Notes: generated from the sequence alone by a model not told the origin. A stretch of DNA of 64,000 nucleotides from Trichormus sp. M33_DOE_039 (GCA_015296085.1 DVDT01000047.1:124001-188000), one strand, 5' to 3'; shown: positions 9,714-19,409, counted from the stretch's first letter. Made by a program: numbers and translations.

Positions 9714-9793
9714 GCTCGGAGATGAGAGTTTATTCTCTAAAGAAACCTAACTATTGTGTTAACAGGGTCACACTAATTACCAACAGAGTTGCA

Positions 9794-10849
9794 CTACACA
9801 TTTGCGCCGGTAGTTTGACCACCTAATCTTTCTTGAATTCGGGCTTTAGCAGCTTTAAATTGTGTCGCTAACTGCTCACTTTGGTCGGAACTGAGATTGT
9901 TCCGAATGGCTGCAAACATGGTGCTTTCTTCTTGACGAACGTGATCCATGACGATGTCTGCTAGCTGTCTGACTCTGTCCTTAAATTCGGAAGTAGAGGG
10001 ACTCAGAGCTTTGATTTGCTCTAACATCCGTTTCATCTCTGCTTGTTCGTCATACAGCTCTTGAGTGTCGCTTTCACCGTAGAAGGAACGAACTCTGGGG
10101 TAGACAACTTCTTCTTCTGCTTCAGCGTGAGCAGTCAAATCTTTGTAAATTTGACCAAAATACTCTTGAATCTTTTGCGGATTGTTGCTTTGCTGTATTT
10201 CGGTAAACAGGATATTGACTTTGTTGTGATCTAAGCGCAATACATCTTGGATATTCATATCACGCTTGTCAGAACCTTGGGTAACAGCACTACCCACAAC
10301 ACCAGTTAAAGCCGCCATCGCATCTTGGACACGTCCCCAAATGCTTTGATCAACTTCTTGTCCGGTGAGTTCGCGCACGCCTAGCACTTCCAAAATACCT
10401 TTGAGTTGTTCTTGGTGAGCGCGATTTTCAAAGTTAACAGTGTTGAGAGGCCCAATTGCAGCCATAACATCTGCGCCAACTTTTTGTGCTGCTTTGTGAA
10501 TCAGTAAACCACTCATGACTTGTTGATGCTTCAACAATTCATGCTGGAATACTTTTTCATAAAAGCTTAATTGAGAGCCTTGCATTAATTGGCGAAGCTT
10601 ATCCACCATTTCGGAAATTGTGTTGCGTGGCTCTTGTTGAATGCCATACTGTACATTGACAGTTTCGAGAACCCCTAGATTTTTGCGATCATCATCAAGC
10701 ATAGTGCGGAAGCGATCGCTGATTTCATTATCAGTAGATTCTCTCAAAAATAATTGCTCATTGTCTATGAGCAACTGTTGAATTAATTTCATATCTGCCA
10801 ATTTAGCAGCAATAGCATTACGTTTTGTATCATCTAAAGTTGAGACCAT
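9794..10849 (-). CDS. Hemerythrin (HHE) domain protein
   Basis: A 351-residue all-helical soluble protein. The C-terminal part (about residues 205-325) has a hemerythrin/HHE pattern of candidate di-iron ligands: LDHNK, LTAHAEAEEEVVYP and VMDHVRQEE. The N-terminal half (about 20-190) is a second helical bundle with scattered His and Glu (HELLKHQQ, ENRAHQEQ) that may be a diverged HHE or ferritin-like repeat. Hemerythrins bind oxygen, NO or handle iron; which applies here cannot be told. It is transcribed towards the MetK-like gene and separated from it by two hairpins; its promoter lies in the 264-base divergent region shared with the DUF2993 gene. Confidence 0.85.
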   Translation of the reverse strand: MVSTLDDTKRNAIAAKLADMKLIQQLLIDNEQLFLRESTDNEISDRFRTMLDDDRKNLGVLETVNVQYGIQQEPRNTISEMVDKLRQLMQGSQLSFYEKVFQHELLKHQQVMSGLLIHKAAQKVGADVMAAIGPLNTVNFENRAHQEQLKGILEVLGVRELTGQEVDQSIWGRVQDAMAALTGVVGSAVTQGSDKRDMNIQDVLRLDHNKVNILFTEIQQSNNPQKIQEYFGQIYKDLTAHAEAEEEVVYPRVRSFYGESDTQELYDEQAEMKRMLEQIKALSPSTSEFKDRVRQLADIVMDHVRQEESTMFAAIRNNLSSDQSEQLATQFKAAKARIQERLGGQTTGANV

Positions 10850-11113
10850 TTTGCGTTCTCCTCAAAAGGTATTCGTATGATTACTAATCTGAGATTGACA
10901 TATTTACAGCTAGTATTCCTCTTTCTTTTGAACTATTAGCTTCATAACTCAAGATAGAAATCAATGTTTTGATTGTCACAATGCTAAACTTCCACTTGCA
11001 GATGTATAGTTATTTATTATTTAGTCTGTCGTTAGATAGATAAATTTTGAATTTTTATTGACTACATTGGCTCAAAGATGAAAGAAACGTATTAAAACGG
11101 AGCTTTGTTCATA

Positions 11114-11860
11114 ATGGTAGAGGGTTCAGGAATAGGAGAACAGGCATTAAATAAAGCAGCAGAAATTGGTTTGTCTAGCCAATTAGATGAAGTAGAAAAT
11201 TTAGATGTAAATATTAAAACTGACCCTTTAAAGTTACTGCAAGGCGAGGTAGAATCTGTCAATATTGCAGGTGAAGGTTTAGTCATGCAGAAAGACCTGC
11301 GAATGGAGGTCATGGAAATGCAAGTCAATAGCGTGGCTATAAATCCTTTAAGTGCAGCTTTCGGGAAAATTGAACTGACAAAACCAACAGCAGGCAAAGC
11401 ACGGGTGGTATTAACAGAAGCAGATATCAACCGTGCTTTTAACTCTGAATATGTCCGTGAGCAAATTCAAAGCCAGAAAATAAATATCAATAATCAGCTC
11501 CATGCGATCGCGCCTCAAAAAGTAGAATTTCGCCTTCCAGGTGAAGGGAAAGTGGCATTGAACGCCAGCATTTTATTGATAGAAAATAGTGAAACTTACC
11601 AAGTTGCATTTACAGCAGTACCTCGTGTCAATGCTAATGGTACAACTGTCACACTGGAAAATGTTACCTATGGTGAAGGCGAAGAAATTTCACCAGAATT
11701 AACCACAGCTTTGATAGCACAAACTAGCGAAATTTTGAACTTAAGTAACTTCGATTTAGAAGGAATGAGTCTGCGCGTTCAACAGCTAGAAGTAGACACA
11801 GGTAAACTCACACTCCAAGCAGAAGCAAACGTAGAACAAATTCCCTTTGCAGAAAACTAG
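11114..11860 (+). CDS. DUF2993 (LmeA-like) family protein
   Basis: A 248-residue protein typical of the cyanobacterial DUF2993 family: a beta-rich domain of the BPI/LmeA-like class proposed to bind lipid. The motif LNKAAEIGLSSQLDEVENL near the N-terminus is characteristic. There is no obvious signal peptide. I place the start at ATG 11114 because GGAG at 11099-11102 is well spaced from it; a TTG at 11105 is too close. The next gene starts 10 bases after the stop, so this is the first gene of a small operon with DUF2231 and the decayed DUF2809 gene. Confidence 0.82.
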   Translation: MVEGSGIGEQALNKAAEIGLSSQLDEVENLDVNIKTDPLKLLQGEVESVNIAGEGLVMQKDLRMEVMEMQVNSVAINPLSAAFGKIELTKPTAGKARVVLTEADINRAFNSEYVREQIQSQKININNQLHAIAPQKVEFRLPGEGKVALNASILLIENSETYQVAFTAVPRVNANGTTVTLENVTYGEGEEISPELTTALIAQTSEILNLSNFDLEGMSLRVQQLEVDTGKLTLQAEANVEQIPFAEN

Positions 11861-11870
11861 GATCAATATT

Positions 11871-12431
11871 ATGGAAACTAGAGAAACCACTTCTACAAGT
11901 TCATCAGCTTCTACACCATTTCCCAATATTCCCCCAGTGATTGAAAGCGACGATCGCGAATATCGGGATACAGGTGTACCCAGTACAGTAGCGATCGCTG
12001 GACACCCTTTACATCCTCTCAGCGTAATTTTTCCCATCGCCTTTTTAGCCGCCGCCTTGGGAAGCGATTTCGGCTATTGGTTAACCCGTGATTTCTTTTG
12101 GGCGAGAGCTTCTTTTTGGTTAATTGGGTTGGGATTAGCTAGCGGCGTTATAGCTGCAATCATCGGTTTAAGCGACTTTTTGCAAATTGAACGCGTCCGT
12201 AAACGTCAAGCTGGTTGGGCGCATCTGATTCTCAATGTCTCTCTTCTAGCTTTAAGTGCAGTCAACTTTTTGCTCAGACTAGGCGACGCTGAAGCCAGAA
12301 TTTTACCTTGGGGATTAATAATTTCTCTAATTGTTGGTACTCTCACCAGCATTTCTGGTTGGTTTGGTGCGGAACTTTCTTATCGCCACAAAATCGGCGT
12401 AGTTGGTGCTGGCAGTAGAAGATATCCGTAA
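11871..12431 (+). CDS. DUF2231 membrane protein
   Basis: A 186-residue protein with a polar Ser/Thr-rich N-terminus (about 45 residues) and four predicted membrane helices. The segment GHPLHPLSVIFPIAF is the hallmark of DUF2231, a predicted membrane domain whose conserved His may bind a metal or haem. The start at 11871 is preferred because AGGA at 11859-11862 is 8 bases upstream; the AGGA overlaps the stop of the preceding DUF2993 gene, indicating translational coupling. The function is unknown. Confidence 0.82.
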   Translation: METRETTSTSSSASTPFPNIPPVIESDDREYRDTGVPSTVAIAGHPLHPLSVIFPIAFLAAALGSDFGYWLTRDFFWARASFWLIGLGLASGVIAAIIGLSDFLQIERVRKRQAGWAHLILNVSLLALSAVNFLLRLGDAEARILPWGLIISLIVGTLTSISGWFGAELSYRHKIGVVGAGSRRYP

Positions 12432-12466
12432 TAGGAAATATATAAAGTTCTGGTAGCCAATCAAAA

Positions 12467-12883
12467 TTGATTATCCTGTCTCTACTCATCGTGGTAGTGA
12501 CGGGATTTTTATTTAAAAATTATCCAAGTGTTGGTCATCAATGGTTAAATAATTACGGGGCAGCAGTATTTTATGAAATCTTTTGGTGTCTGTTGGCATT
12601 TTGGTTTTTCAGAAGTCAAGCTGCTATCAAACAAATTTCTTTTTGGGTTTTTCTCATTACCTGCGTTATAGAATTTCTCCAACTTTGGCATCCACCCCTA
12701 TTAAATTAGGTTCGCGCTACATTTATAGGTAAACTCTTACTTGGTTATACTTTTGCTTGGTGAGATTTTCCTCATTATGCACTGGGTTGTTTTCTCGGTT
12801 GGATATGGCTGAAAAAATTACAGCACATAAGTTATGCAAAAAAAAGTGAAAGTCAAACCAAACTCCAAACAGCAGAAAATTGA
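12467..12883 (+). pseudogene. DUF2809 family membrane protein, two in-frame stop codons
   Basis: The frame starting at TTG 12467 encodes hydrophobic helices and then FLQLWHPPLLN before TAG at 12707-12709. The same frame continues with VRATFIGKLLLGYTFAW, meets TGA at 12761-12763, and continues with DFPHYALGCFLGWIWLKKL. Both continuations match the conserved C-terminal half of DUF2809 proteins (RAT.LG, SW.D...YALG), so one gene has been broken by two nonsense substitutions. No ATG start is present in frame. The decayed frame ends at TGA 12881-12883, inside the following DUF167 gene. It lies 35 bases after DUF2231, in the position of a third operon gene. Confidence 0.8.
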
Positions 12884-13055
12884 AGAACAAGCTGATGGTA
12901 GCCTAACTGTATATTTAAAATCACCACCAGTAGACGGTAAAGCTAACGAGGAATTAATTAAACTGCTAGCCGACGAATTTGAGGTACCAAAATCTCATAT
13001 TAGAATTAAGTCTGGTTTATCTTCCAGACAAAAATTGATTGAAATTGAAGAATAG
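12834..13055 (+). CDS. DUF167 (YggU) family protein
   Basis: A 73-residue basic protein of the YggU/DUF167 family. The motif [13 protein letters not shown], the central [17 protein letters not shown] and the terminal SSRQKLIEI are diagnostic. The fold is a small alpha/beta domain of unknown function. Its start overlaps the tail of the broken DUF2809 frame. Confidence 0.88.
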   Translation: MQKKVKVKPNSKQQKIEEQADGSLTVYLKSPPVDGKANEELIKLLADEFEVPKSHIRIKSGLSSRQKLIEIEE

Positions 13056-13111
13056 TCATTAGTCATTTTTGTGTACTGAGTCTTCTCCAATACCCGATAC
13101 CACATTTCCAC

Positions 13112-13744
13112 TTACCAATCAAAACATAATTGAGGTTCGTAGGTAATGCTAATATATCCAGGTTGGTTTTTAACTCGTTTTAACCAAGCTTGAATTGCTG
13201 GGAATTGTGTTAAATCGAACCCTCCTTCATCGGCAACATGGGTATAAGCAAACAAAGCAATATCCGCAATTGTGTATCGTTCGTCTACAAAATAGCTATG
13301 TTGACTTAAATGATTTTCCATAACTTTTAGAGCTGCGTAACCAGGTTCGCGCTTTTGTTCTATGGCTGTGCGATATTCCTCCGTTTTTCCTAAAATAGAC
13401 ATCCAAAATCTTGAGGTCGCAATATATGGTTCATGACTATATTGTTCAAAAAATAGCCATTGCATGACCTGCGCTTTTAAATAGCGATCGTAAGGTAGAA
13501 ATTCTGTATTTTCACTTAAATATAATAATATAGCGTTCGATTCTGCTAAATATTGTCCTGGGGCAATCTCTAAAACAGGTATTCTACCGTTAGGATTTTT
13601 ACTTAAAAATTCTGGTGTACGGCTTTCTCCTTTTAAGATATTCACATCTACTCTCTCAAACGGCATACCCATTTGTGTTAGTAAAAGGCGAATCTTATAG
13701 GCATTACCAGAAAGTAAGAAATCGTACAAACGCAATGTTTCCAT
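13112..13744 (-). CDS. Glutathione S-transferase family protein
   Basis: A 210-residue cytosolic GST. The N-terminal thioredoxin-fold domain (about 1-80) has LLSGNAYKIRLLL in the active-site region, the cis-proline motif RIPVLE and the glutathione-binding AESNAI. The C-terminal helical domain (about 88-205) carries the DIALFAYTHVA motif of the N-capping box. It would conjugate glutathione to electrophiles or reduce peroxides; the class and substrate cannot be assigned. It converges with DUF167 and is monocistronic. Confidence 0.88.
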   Translation of the reverse strand: METLRLYDFLLSGNAYKIRLLLTQMGMPFERVDVNILKGESRTPEFLSKNPNGRIPVLEIAPGQYLAESNAILLYLSENTEFLPYDRYLKAQVMQWLFFEQYSHEPYIATSRFWMSILGKTEEYRTAIEQKREPGYAALKVMENHLSQHSYFVDERYTIADIALFAYTHVADEGGFDLTQFPAIQAWLKRVKNQPGYISITYEPQLCFDW

Positions 13745-13945
13745 ATAGAAAATATGATAGATAGTATGTGGTTAAGTGACGCTCTAAAATACAATACCTT
13801 ACAAAATTATTGCTAACAAACAGGATATTTTTTGATTTTAAGTTCGGAATTTACCAGAATATTAATTATCTGAATAAATAAAAACCAATATTCTTTAAAT
13901 TTGAGATTAAAGTGTTTTATTTGATGCAATATTCAACAAGAAACT

Positions 13946-14647
13946 ATGTGTGGCAGATTTACTCTAACCCAGTCATTGCAAGCTTTATCTGATTTTTTTC
14001 AAATACAAGAAATTCCTAATTTAGCGGCGCAATATAACATCGCACCTACGCAAAGGGTAGTAACAGTGCTGTGCAACCCTACAACCAAAAAACCACAATT
14101 CCAGCAGCTACGCTGGGGTTTAATTCCTTCATGGGCTAAAGATCCCACTATCGGAGCAAAGTTAATTAACGCTAGAGCCGAGACTGTAGCTGAGAAACCG
14201 TCTTTTCGTTCTGCCTTCAAGCAACGACGCTGTTTAGTGGTAGCTGATGGTTTTTATGAATGGCAAAAACAAGAAGGCACAAAACAACCATTTTATTTTC
14301 GTCTCCAAGACGGAAAACCCTTCGCTTTTGCAGGTTTATGGGAAAAATGGATTTCCCCCACTCAGGAAGAAATTATCTCTTGTACAATTTTGACAACGAC
14401 AGCTAACGAATTATTGCAATCCATCCATGATCGTATGCCAGTGATTCTTGACCCCAAAGATTACGATTTATGGTTAGATCCAGAAGTCAAGACAGCCCAA
14501 CCATTACAGCCACTATTATCTCCCTATCCAGCCACAGCTATGACTGCCTACCCAGTCAGCAAACTGGTCAATAGCCCAAAGCACAACAGCCCAGAATGTA
14601 TCATCCCTGTTAACGAGCAGAATCATCACCCAAATCAGTTAAATTAA
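13946..14647 (+). CDS. SRAP domain protein (YedK/HMCES family)
   Basis: A 233-residue protein starting MCGRFTL. After removal of the initiator Met, Cys2 is the catalytic nucleophile that forms a thiazolidine crosslink with abasic sites in single-stranded DNA. Other conserved elements are YNIAPTQ, LRWGLIPSWAKD, NARAET, YEWQK and the SIHDRMPVIL histidine motif. Length fits the family. Its role is to protect abasic sites at replication forks. A repeat-rich 120-base spacer separates it from ycf3. Confidence 0.93.
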   Translation: MCGRFTLTQSLQALSDFFQIQEIPNLAAQYNIAPTQRVVTVLCNPTTKKPQFQQLRWGLIPSWAKDPTIGAKLINARAETVAEKPSFRSAFKQRRCLVVADGFYEWQKQEGTKQPFYFRLQDGKPFAFAGLWEKWISPTQEEIISCTILTTTANELLQSIHDRMPVILDPKDYDLWLDPEVKTAQPLQPLLSPYPATAMTAYPVSKLVNSPKHNSPECIIPVNEQNHHPNQLN

Positions 14648-14679
14648 CTATTGAGCGTCTTAAGGAACTGGGGACTGGG

Positions 14680-14759
14680 AAAGAATTATTTGTAAGCAAT
14701 ACCCCATCCCCAATACCCGATACCCAATCCCCGCTCCCCAATACCCAATCCCCAATAAG
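14680..14759. repeat. Heptanucleotide-type repeat cluster (CCCCAAT family)
   Basis: The spacer between the SRAP gene and ycf3 holds several degenerate copies of CCCCAAT/CCCGATA-like units. This is the short tandem repeat type common in Nostoc and Anabaena intergenic DNA. Similar clusters occur at 39396-39511 and 44438-44475. Confidence 0.6.
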
Positions 14760-14767
14760 AGGCGAAT

Positions 14768-15289
14768 ATGCCAAGAACGCAAAAAAACGATAACTTTATT
14801 GATAAATCTTTTACTGTCATGGCGGATATCATCTTGAAGATACTGCCAGCTAACAAAAAAGCTAAAGAAGCGTTTGTGTATTACCGAGATGGAATGTCCG
14901 CCCAGGCAGAAGGTGAGTATGCGGAAGCACTAGAATACTATGAAGAAGCTCTGACTTTAGAGGAAGATTCCAACGATCGCGGTTTTATTCTCTACAATAT
15001 GGGTCTAATCTATGCCAGCAATGGCGACCATGACAAAGCTTTAGAACTCTATCACCAAGCGATCGAACTTAATCCTCGCTTACCTCAAGCGTTAAATAAT
15101 ATTGCGGTAATTTACCACTACAAGGGCGAAAAAGCTAAAGAAGCCGGGGATAATGATGGCGGTGAAGCATTATTCGACCAAGCCGCCGATTATTGGATTA
15201 GAGCCATTCGCATGGCTCCCAATAACTACATTGAAGCTCAAAACTGGCTCAAAACCACTGGTAGAATGCAAATCGATGTATTCTTTTAG
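14768..15289 (+). CDS. ycf3: Photosystem I assembly protein Ycf3
   Basis: A 173-residue TPR protein that matches Ycf3 in length and sequence along its whole extent: [15 protein letters not shown] at the N-terminus, three TPR units (about residues 35-68, 72-105 and 120-153), and the ending [14 protein letters not shown]. Ycf3 is a chaperone at the thylakoid membrane that assembles photosystem I subunits. The gene is alone between a repeat cluster and the convergent permease gene. The assignment is secure and supports a photosynthetic organism. Confidence 0.96.
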   Translation: MPRTQKNDNFIDKSFTVMADIILKILPANKKAKEAFVYYRDGMSAQAEGEYAEALEYYEEALTLEEDSNDRGFILYNMGLIYASNGDHDKALELYHQAIELNPRLPQALNNIAVIYHYKGEKAKEAGDNDGGEALFDQAADYWIRAIRMAPNNYIEAQNWLKTTGRMQIDVFF

Positions 15290-15369
15290 TCATTATTCAT
15301 GAGTGAAAGAAGATTGACAGCACATCAATAATCTGTCATCTGCTAGGTGTGCCAAGCCTTGCACACCTA

Positions 15370-15936
15370 CTATTTTTTAGTATTGGTGACAATTTGAGCC
15401 AGCATAGATCCTGCTAGGTCAAGTAACTGATCCAAGAAAAACCCGATGACACCTATATAAATTATCGCCTCAATGATGTAATTGAGGTTGACAGATTTAT
15501 AGCCAGCCCAAGCTAGAGAACCAAGCCCTTTTTGATCTATCAACATCTCCACGGCTATCACTGTAAACCATGCGACCCAAAGCCCTACTTTCAGGGCATG
15601 AAAGAGATGAAAAATAGCTACACGAAAGTTGTTGTCTTGTCTGCGAAAATGTCGCATACCTATGGCTGTATTGAGCAAGATCGTCCAGAGGGTAGCAACA
15701 AAAATTACTATCACAACTGCTGATTCTTTCTCTTGTAATATCACCAGCATTATCGGTAGCAACGCGACGGGGGGAATGCTATGGGGTAGCTGAACTATGC
15801 GTCTAAATATTTGATAAATCGCACCATTAACCCCAATTAAATAGCCCAAAAAACTACCTGCAACAGCAGCAGGAATGTAACCCACAAATAATCTTTGCAG
15901 GCTATACAAAACATCTAAAAATATACTTCTATCCAT
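15370..15936 (-). CDS. Short ABC transporter permease-like protein (orphan)
   Basis: A 188-residue membrane protein resembling the C-terminal two thirds of NrtB/SsuC/TauC-type permeases: SLQRLFVGYIPAAVAGSFLGYLIG, then a cytoplasmic loop with WTILLNTAIGMRH, and LIDQKGLGSLAW followed by the last helix. Typical family members have about 250-280 residues. Here the first helix is missing and a TGA stop lies one codon upstream of the ATG. No ATPase or binding-protein gene is adjacent. It may be a truncated relic or a reduced protein that uses partners encoded elsewhere. Confidence 0.72.
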   Translation of the reverse strand: MDRSIFLDVLYSLQRLFVGYIPAAVAGSFLGYLIGVNGAIYQIFRRIVQLPHSIPPVALLPIMLVILQEKESAVVIVIFVATLWTILLNTAIGMRHFRRQDNNFRVAIFHLFHALKVGLWVAWFTVIAVEMLIDQKGLGSLAWAGYKSVNLNYIIEAIIYIGVIGFFLDQLLDLAGSMLAQIVTNTKK

Positions 15937-16308
15937 GCCTCAGTTCTAATCTGAAACGGTAAAAAATACTGCGGCAATTACAACAATTGGAATCTTGTAA
16001 AGAATCAGGAATACACTCTGGTTAATTCAACTTTATCAAAAAATTTAATTTTGATATAAGAACTAAATAAAAATTTCCATATTTTAACCATATCGTGCTA
16101 ATTTATTGCTTGGAGAAATTCAATTAAAAATTAATCCCATCTTGATAATAAAAGCTGTGCTAACATTCTCAAATATCAAATATTCTTGACCATAAAAACT
16201 AATAGAATCAATTAGAAAAACCAAAAGCTGCTTTCTACTTGATCCTATGCAGAATGAAGGAGTAAATTTTAGCTATAACCTTCATTCTTTAAGTTGGGAA
16301 TGTACAGA
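15937..16308. other. AT-rich intergenic region with one hairpin
   Basis: Contains no plausible ORF. The only clear structure is a hairpin at 16251-16288, listed separately. The promoter of the short permease presumably lies near 15940-16100. Confidence 0.4.
16251..16288 (-). terminator. Terminator-like hairpin of the TIGR04376-like gene
   Basis: AGAATGAAGG (16251-16260) and CCTTCATTCT (16279-16288) form a perfect 10-base stem with an 18-base loop, 20 bases beyond the stop of the minus-strand gene at 16309. Confidence 0.55.
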
Positions 16309-16884
16309 TTATTTTCCCAAATTGCGCTTCATCTGTTCTAATTCGTCCTCAGTTTCCCAACGCCGAAACTTTTCTTCTAAGTCATCAAATCCAGTACTAG
16401 AGGTGTTAGATTGATTCCACCAACCGTTAGTTTCTAGACGCTGTTGAGTTTGGGCTTTAGCTCGTACCGTTTGTGTTTCCGCGGCTTTGGTTTTTACTTC
16501 TTGTCGTCGTACCTGAATTTTATGTAAAAGTTCTTGCGATTGGGCGATGCGTTCCTTCAAGCCTTGCATATGACCCCAAAGCTGATTTCCTTCACGCAGT
16601 AGGGCTGCTTTTCTCTCTTGTGCTGCCGCGGCTAAATCTTGTCTACTAGCATTTTTGGCTTTCTGGACGCGGATATGCCAACGCTGAATCTCTTGGGCGG
16701 TAGAGAGAATATCTTCTTGCGATCGCTTCTCTTGTAATTGTAAATCTGCAATCAATTTTAATGTATCTTCCTCTTGCTGTCGCAGTTGTTCTAACAACGC
16801 CTCTAATTCCAAATGCGGATTATTACGCAAGAATTCCTCTAAACGGTTTTCCAGAAACCGACTAAAATCATCAAATAAGCCCAC
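16309..16884 (-). CDS. TIGR04376-like cyanobacterial coiled-coil protein
   Basis: A 191-residue, charged, largely helical protein. The start MGLFDDFSRFLENRLEEFLRNN and the following EALLEQLRQQEEDTLKLI recall a conserved cyanobacterial family (TIGR04376, from memory) of unknown function. A long coiled coil spans about residues 35-145, followed by a disordered Gln/Thr-rich linker and a short acidic helix. No membrane segment is seen. It is transcribed divergently from the downstream hybrid kinase, sharing about 200 bases of upstream DNA. Confidence 0.75.
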   Translation of the reverse strand: MGLFDDFSRFLENRLEEFLRNNPHLELEALLEQLRQQEEDTLKLIADLQLQEKRSQEDILSTAQEIQRWHIRVQKAKNASRQDLAAAAQERKAALLREGNQLWGHMQGLKERIAQSQELLHKIQVRRQEVKTKAAETQTVRAKAQTQQRLETNGWWNQSNTSSTGFDDLEEKFRRWETEDELEQMKRNLGK

Positions 16885-17087
16885 TGTCAGAACTCCAGAG
16901 TTGGGTGTGTGATTATTTTATTGTAGTAATTATCAACGCAGGCAAACACCGTGCCGTTGGGCTGACTGTTAACAGGGGAGGAGGGAGAAATTCTCTACTC
17001 AGCACTCACTCCCTGTCACCTATAACCTCATTTTTCTGTGATTATCAATGTGTAATTGGGCAATCTAAGTATAGCTATTTGCTTCTA

Positions 17088-19409
17088 ATGACTGACTCAA
17101 TTTTTCTAGGTATGCAACCTTTGGTAATCAATGACTCCAGCCCACCAAAATCTAATGCCAGCAAACATTTCTCACGCCAGCTGATGCGGTTTATTGTCGG
17201 TGGTACTACTATTATTATCAGTATTTCTGCTTATTGTAGCTATCTAGCTGCTCGTAATATGGCACTGGCGGACATCAGGCAGAATGCTTTTCTGGAAGTA
17301 CAAACAGGTGTTAATAAAATAGAAGCATGGTTACAGGTTCGCAAGGTGGAGGTCAAAACCTTAGCGAATACTGCTACTGTGAGGTCTTTAGATTGGTCTG
17401 TGGCAGAACCATATTTAAAAGACGAAGTTGACAGAATCAAAGAATTTTTCTTTTTTCAAATAGTTACCCCGAATGGTTTGTTTTCTAACACTAAGGTGGG
17501 TCGATCAACTAAAAATATCAAAGACAGAGACTTCTTTCAAAAAGCTTTGGCAGGACAAAGCAATATTTCTGATCCGTTTATCAGCCGTTCCACAGGCATT
17601 CCCCTAATTGCGATCGCCACCCCAATATGGCCTAATTCTCAGACTAATCGTTCACCTATTGGGGTCTTCCACGGCAATGTGAAAGTTGATCATATTGCTG
17701 AGGTAGTAAATTCCCTGAACTACGGCAAACACAGCTATGCTTTCGCCCTCAATTCCCAAGGACAGGCGATTGTCCACCCTGACTCGGCGTTAATGTCAAC
17801 CATTGAAAAACCTGCGCCTAGTCTACTCAAAATTCCAGATCATGATTTGCAGGCGATCGCCCAAAAAATGGTCAACAAGCAACAGGGAATTGAGTTGATG
17901 GATATTGATGGCACACAAAAGTATGTTGCCTATCTGCCCTTGCAAGCTGCTAATTGGTCTGTGGCTTTGGTGATTCCCCGCGAAAATATCGAATCTCGTC
18001 TGCAATTCCTGGATTTAATTGCTCTAATTTTGGGTGGACTAACGCTTACGATGATTACTGTCTTGTGGCGAGTGCAAGCTTTTGAACAGACTCAACTGAA
18101 AAAGTCTAAGGAAGCAGCTGATCTGGCTAATCATGCCAAAAGTGAATTTTTAGCCAACATGAGTCATGAGCTGCGAACACCCTTGAATGGTATCTTGGGT
18201 TGCGCGCAAATTTTACTGCGTTCTTCCAAGTTACCTGAGCCAGAGCAATATCATATCAATATTATTGAACAATGCGGCTCGCATCTATTGACCTTAATTA
18301 ATGACATTTTGGATCTCTCCAAAATTGAAGCCAGAAAACTAGAACTTCATGCCGAAGATGTGCATTTTCCGTCTTTTGTCCAAGGAATTGCGGAAATTTG
18401 CCAAATTCGGGCAGACCAAAAGGGGATTTCTTTTATCTATGAACCAGCCAGTGACTTACCCACTGGAGTGCATATTGATATCAAAAGGCTACGCCAAGTA
18501 TTATTAAATCTGCTAGGAAATGCGATTAAATTTACGGATCAGGGTCAAGTTAAGTTCACAATTGAGTTGATTGAGCCATCTTCCAGTGATGGACAAATCA
18601 AACATCGCATTCGCTTCTGTGTAGAAGACACAGGTATCGGTATAACTACCGCCGAATTGAGCAAAATTTTCTTACCCTTTGAACAGGTAGGCGAGAAGAA
18701 GCGGCAGACCGAAGGTACAGGGTTAGGTTTAGCAATTACGCGCCAGTTGGTGCAAATGATGGGTAGCGATATCCATGTCAAAAGTCAGGTGGGACAAGGT
18801 AGTACCTTCTGGTTTGAGTTAGAGATGACCACTGCCAGTGAATGGGTGCAGTCAATCATGGCTGCATCAGCAGAAAAAATTGTTGGTTTTGAGGGTAACA
18901 CCCGCCAGATTTTGATAGTAGACGATCGCTGGGAGAATCGTACCGTTCTGACTGCCTTACTGCAACCATTGGGTTTTCAGGTGGTGGAAGCAGTCAACGG
19001 TCGAGATGGTTTAGAAAAAGCGATCGCCCTCTCACCAGACCTGATCATCACAGACCTACTCATGCCAGAGATGGACGGGTTTGCATTGATTCAAAACCTG
19101 CGACAAACCCCAAATCTTGAGGATGTCAAAATTATTGTTTCTTCCGCTAGTGTCTTTGAATCTGACCAAAATCGCAGCTTGGCAGTAGGTGGTGACGACT
19201 TCCTCAGCAAACCCATACAGGCAGATGAATTACTACGTCAATTAGAACGTCATTTGGGTTTGGTATGGATTTACCAGTCTTCTCAGTGTGAAAGCGAAGC
19301 AGCTTCAGAGGTAGCCACAAAAGGCAACAGTCCATCAGCACAATTAATGCCTCCCAAACCCGGAAGTGTTGCAAGAACTGATGACATTAGCCAACAGAGG
19401 CAACTTTAA
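17088..19409 (+). CDS. dCache hybrid histidine kinase, C-terminus frameshifted
   Basis: I start this at ATG 17088; the frame is open further upstream but that part looks non-coding. The 773-residue product has a first membrane helix (about 35-55), a periplasmic double-Cache-like sensor (about 60-300), a second helix (about 310-330), HisKA (SHELRTPLNG), HATPase_c (NLLGNAIKFT, GTGLGLAI) and a receiver with ITDLLMP. From HisKA onward it closely resembles the kinase at 1-1821. After PPKP (19359-19361) the frame is wrong: the homologous tail continues in the +1 frame (19363-19554), and this frame ends in about 15 unrelated residues. Kinase and receiver are intact. Its partner is the REC-kinase at 19551. 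Confidence 0.88.
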   Translation: MTDSIFLGMQPLVINDSSPPKSNASKHFSRQLMRFIVGGTTIIISISAYCSYLAARNMALADIRQNAFLEVQTGVNKIEAWLQVRKVEVKTLANTATVRSLDWSVAEPYLKDEVDRIKEFFFFQIVTPNGLFSNTKVGRSTKNIKDRDFFQKALAGQSNISDPFISRSTGIPLIAIATPIWPNSQTNRSPIGVFHGNVKVDHIAEVVNSLNYGKHSYAFALNSQGQAIVHPDSALMSTIEKPAPSLLKIPDHDLQAIAQKMVNKQQGIELMDIDGTQKYVAYLPLQAANWSVALVIPRENIESRLQFLDLIALILGGLTLTMITVLWRVQAFEQTQLKKSKEAADLANHAKSEFLANMSHELRTPLNGILGCAQILLRSSKLPEPEQYHINIIEQCGSHLLTLINDILDLSKIEARKLELHAEDVHFPSFVQGIAEICQIRADQKGISFIYEPASDLPTGVHIDIKRLRQVLLNLLGNAIKFTDQGQVKFTIELIEPSSSDGQIKHRIRFCVEDTGIGITTAELSKIFLPFEQVGEKKRQTEGTGLGLAITRQLVQMMGSDIHVKSQVGQGSTFWFELEMTTASEWVQSIMAASAEKIVGFEGNTRQILIVDDRWENRTVLTALLQPLGFQVVEAVNGRDGLEKAIALSPDLIITDLLMPEMDGFALIQNLRQTPNLEDVKIIVSSASVFESDQNRSLAVGGDDFLSKPIQADELLRQLERHLGLVWIYQSSQCESEAASEVATKGNSPSAQLMPPKPGSVARTDDISQQRQL

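Noticed and set aside
16905-17087. N-terminal extension of the dCache kinase
   Set aside because: It consists of spacer-like sequence and the opposite gene's promoter region; the kinase anchor is complete from ATG 17088.
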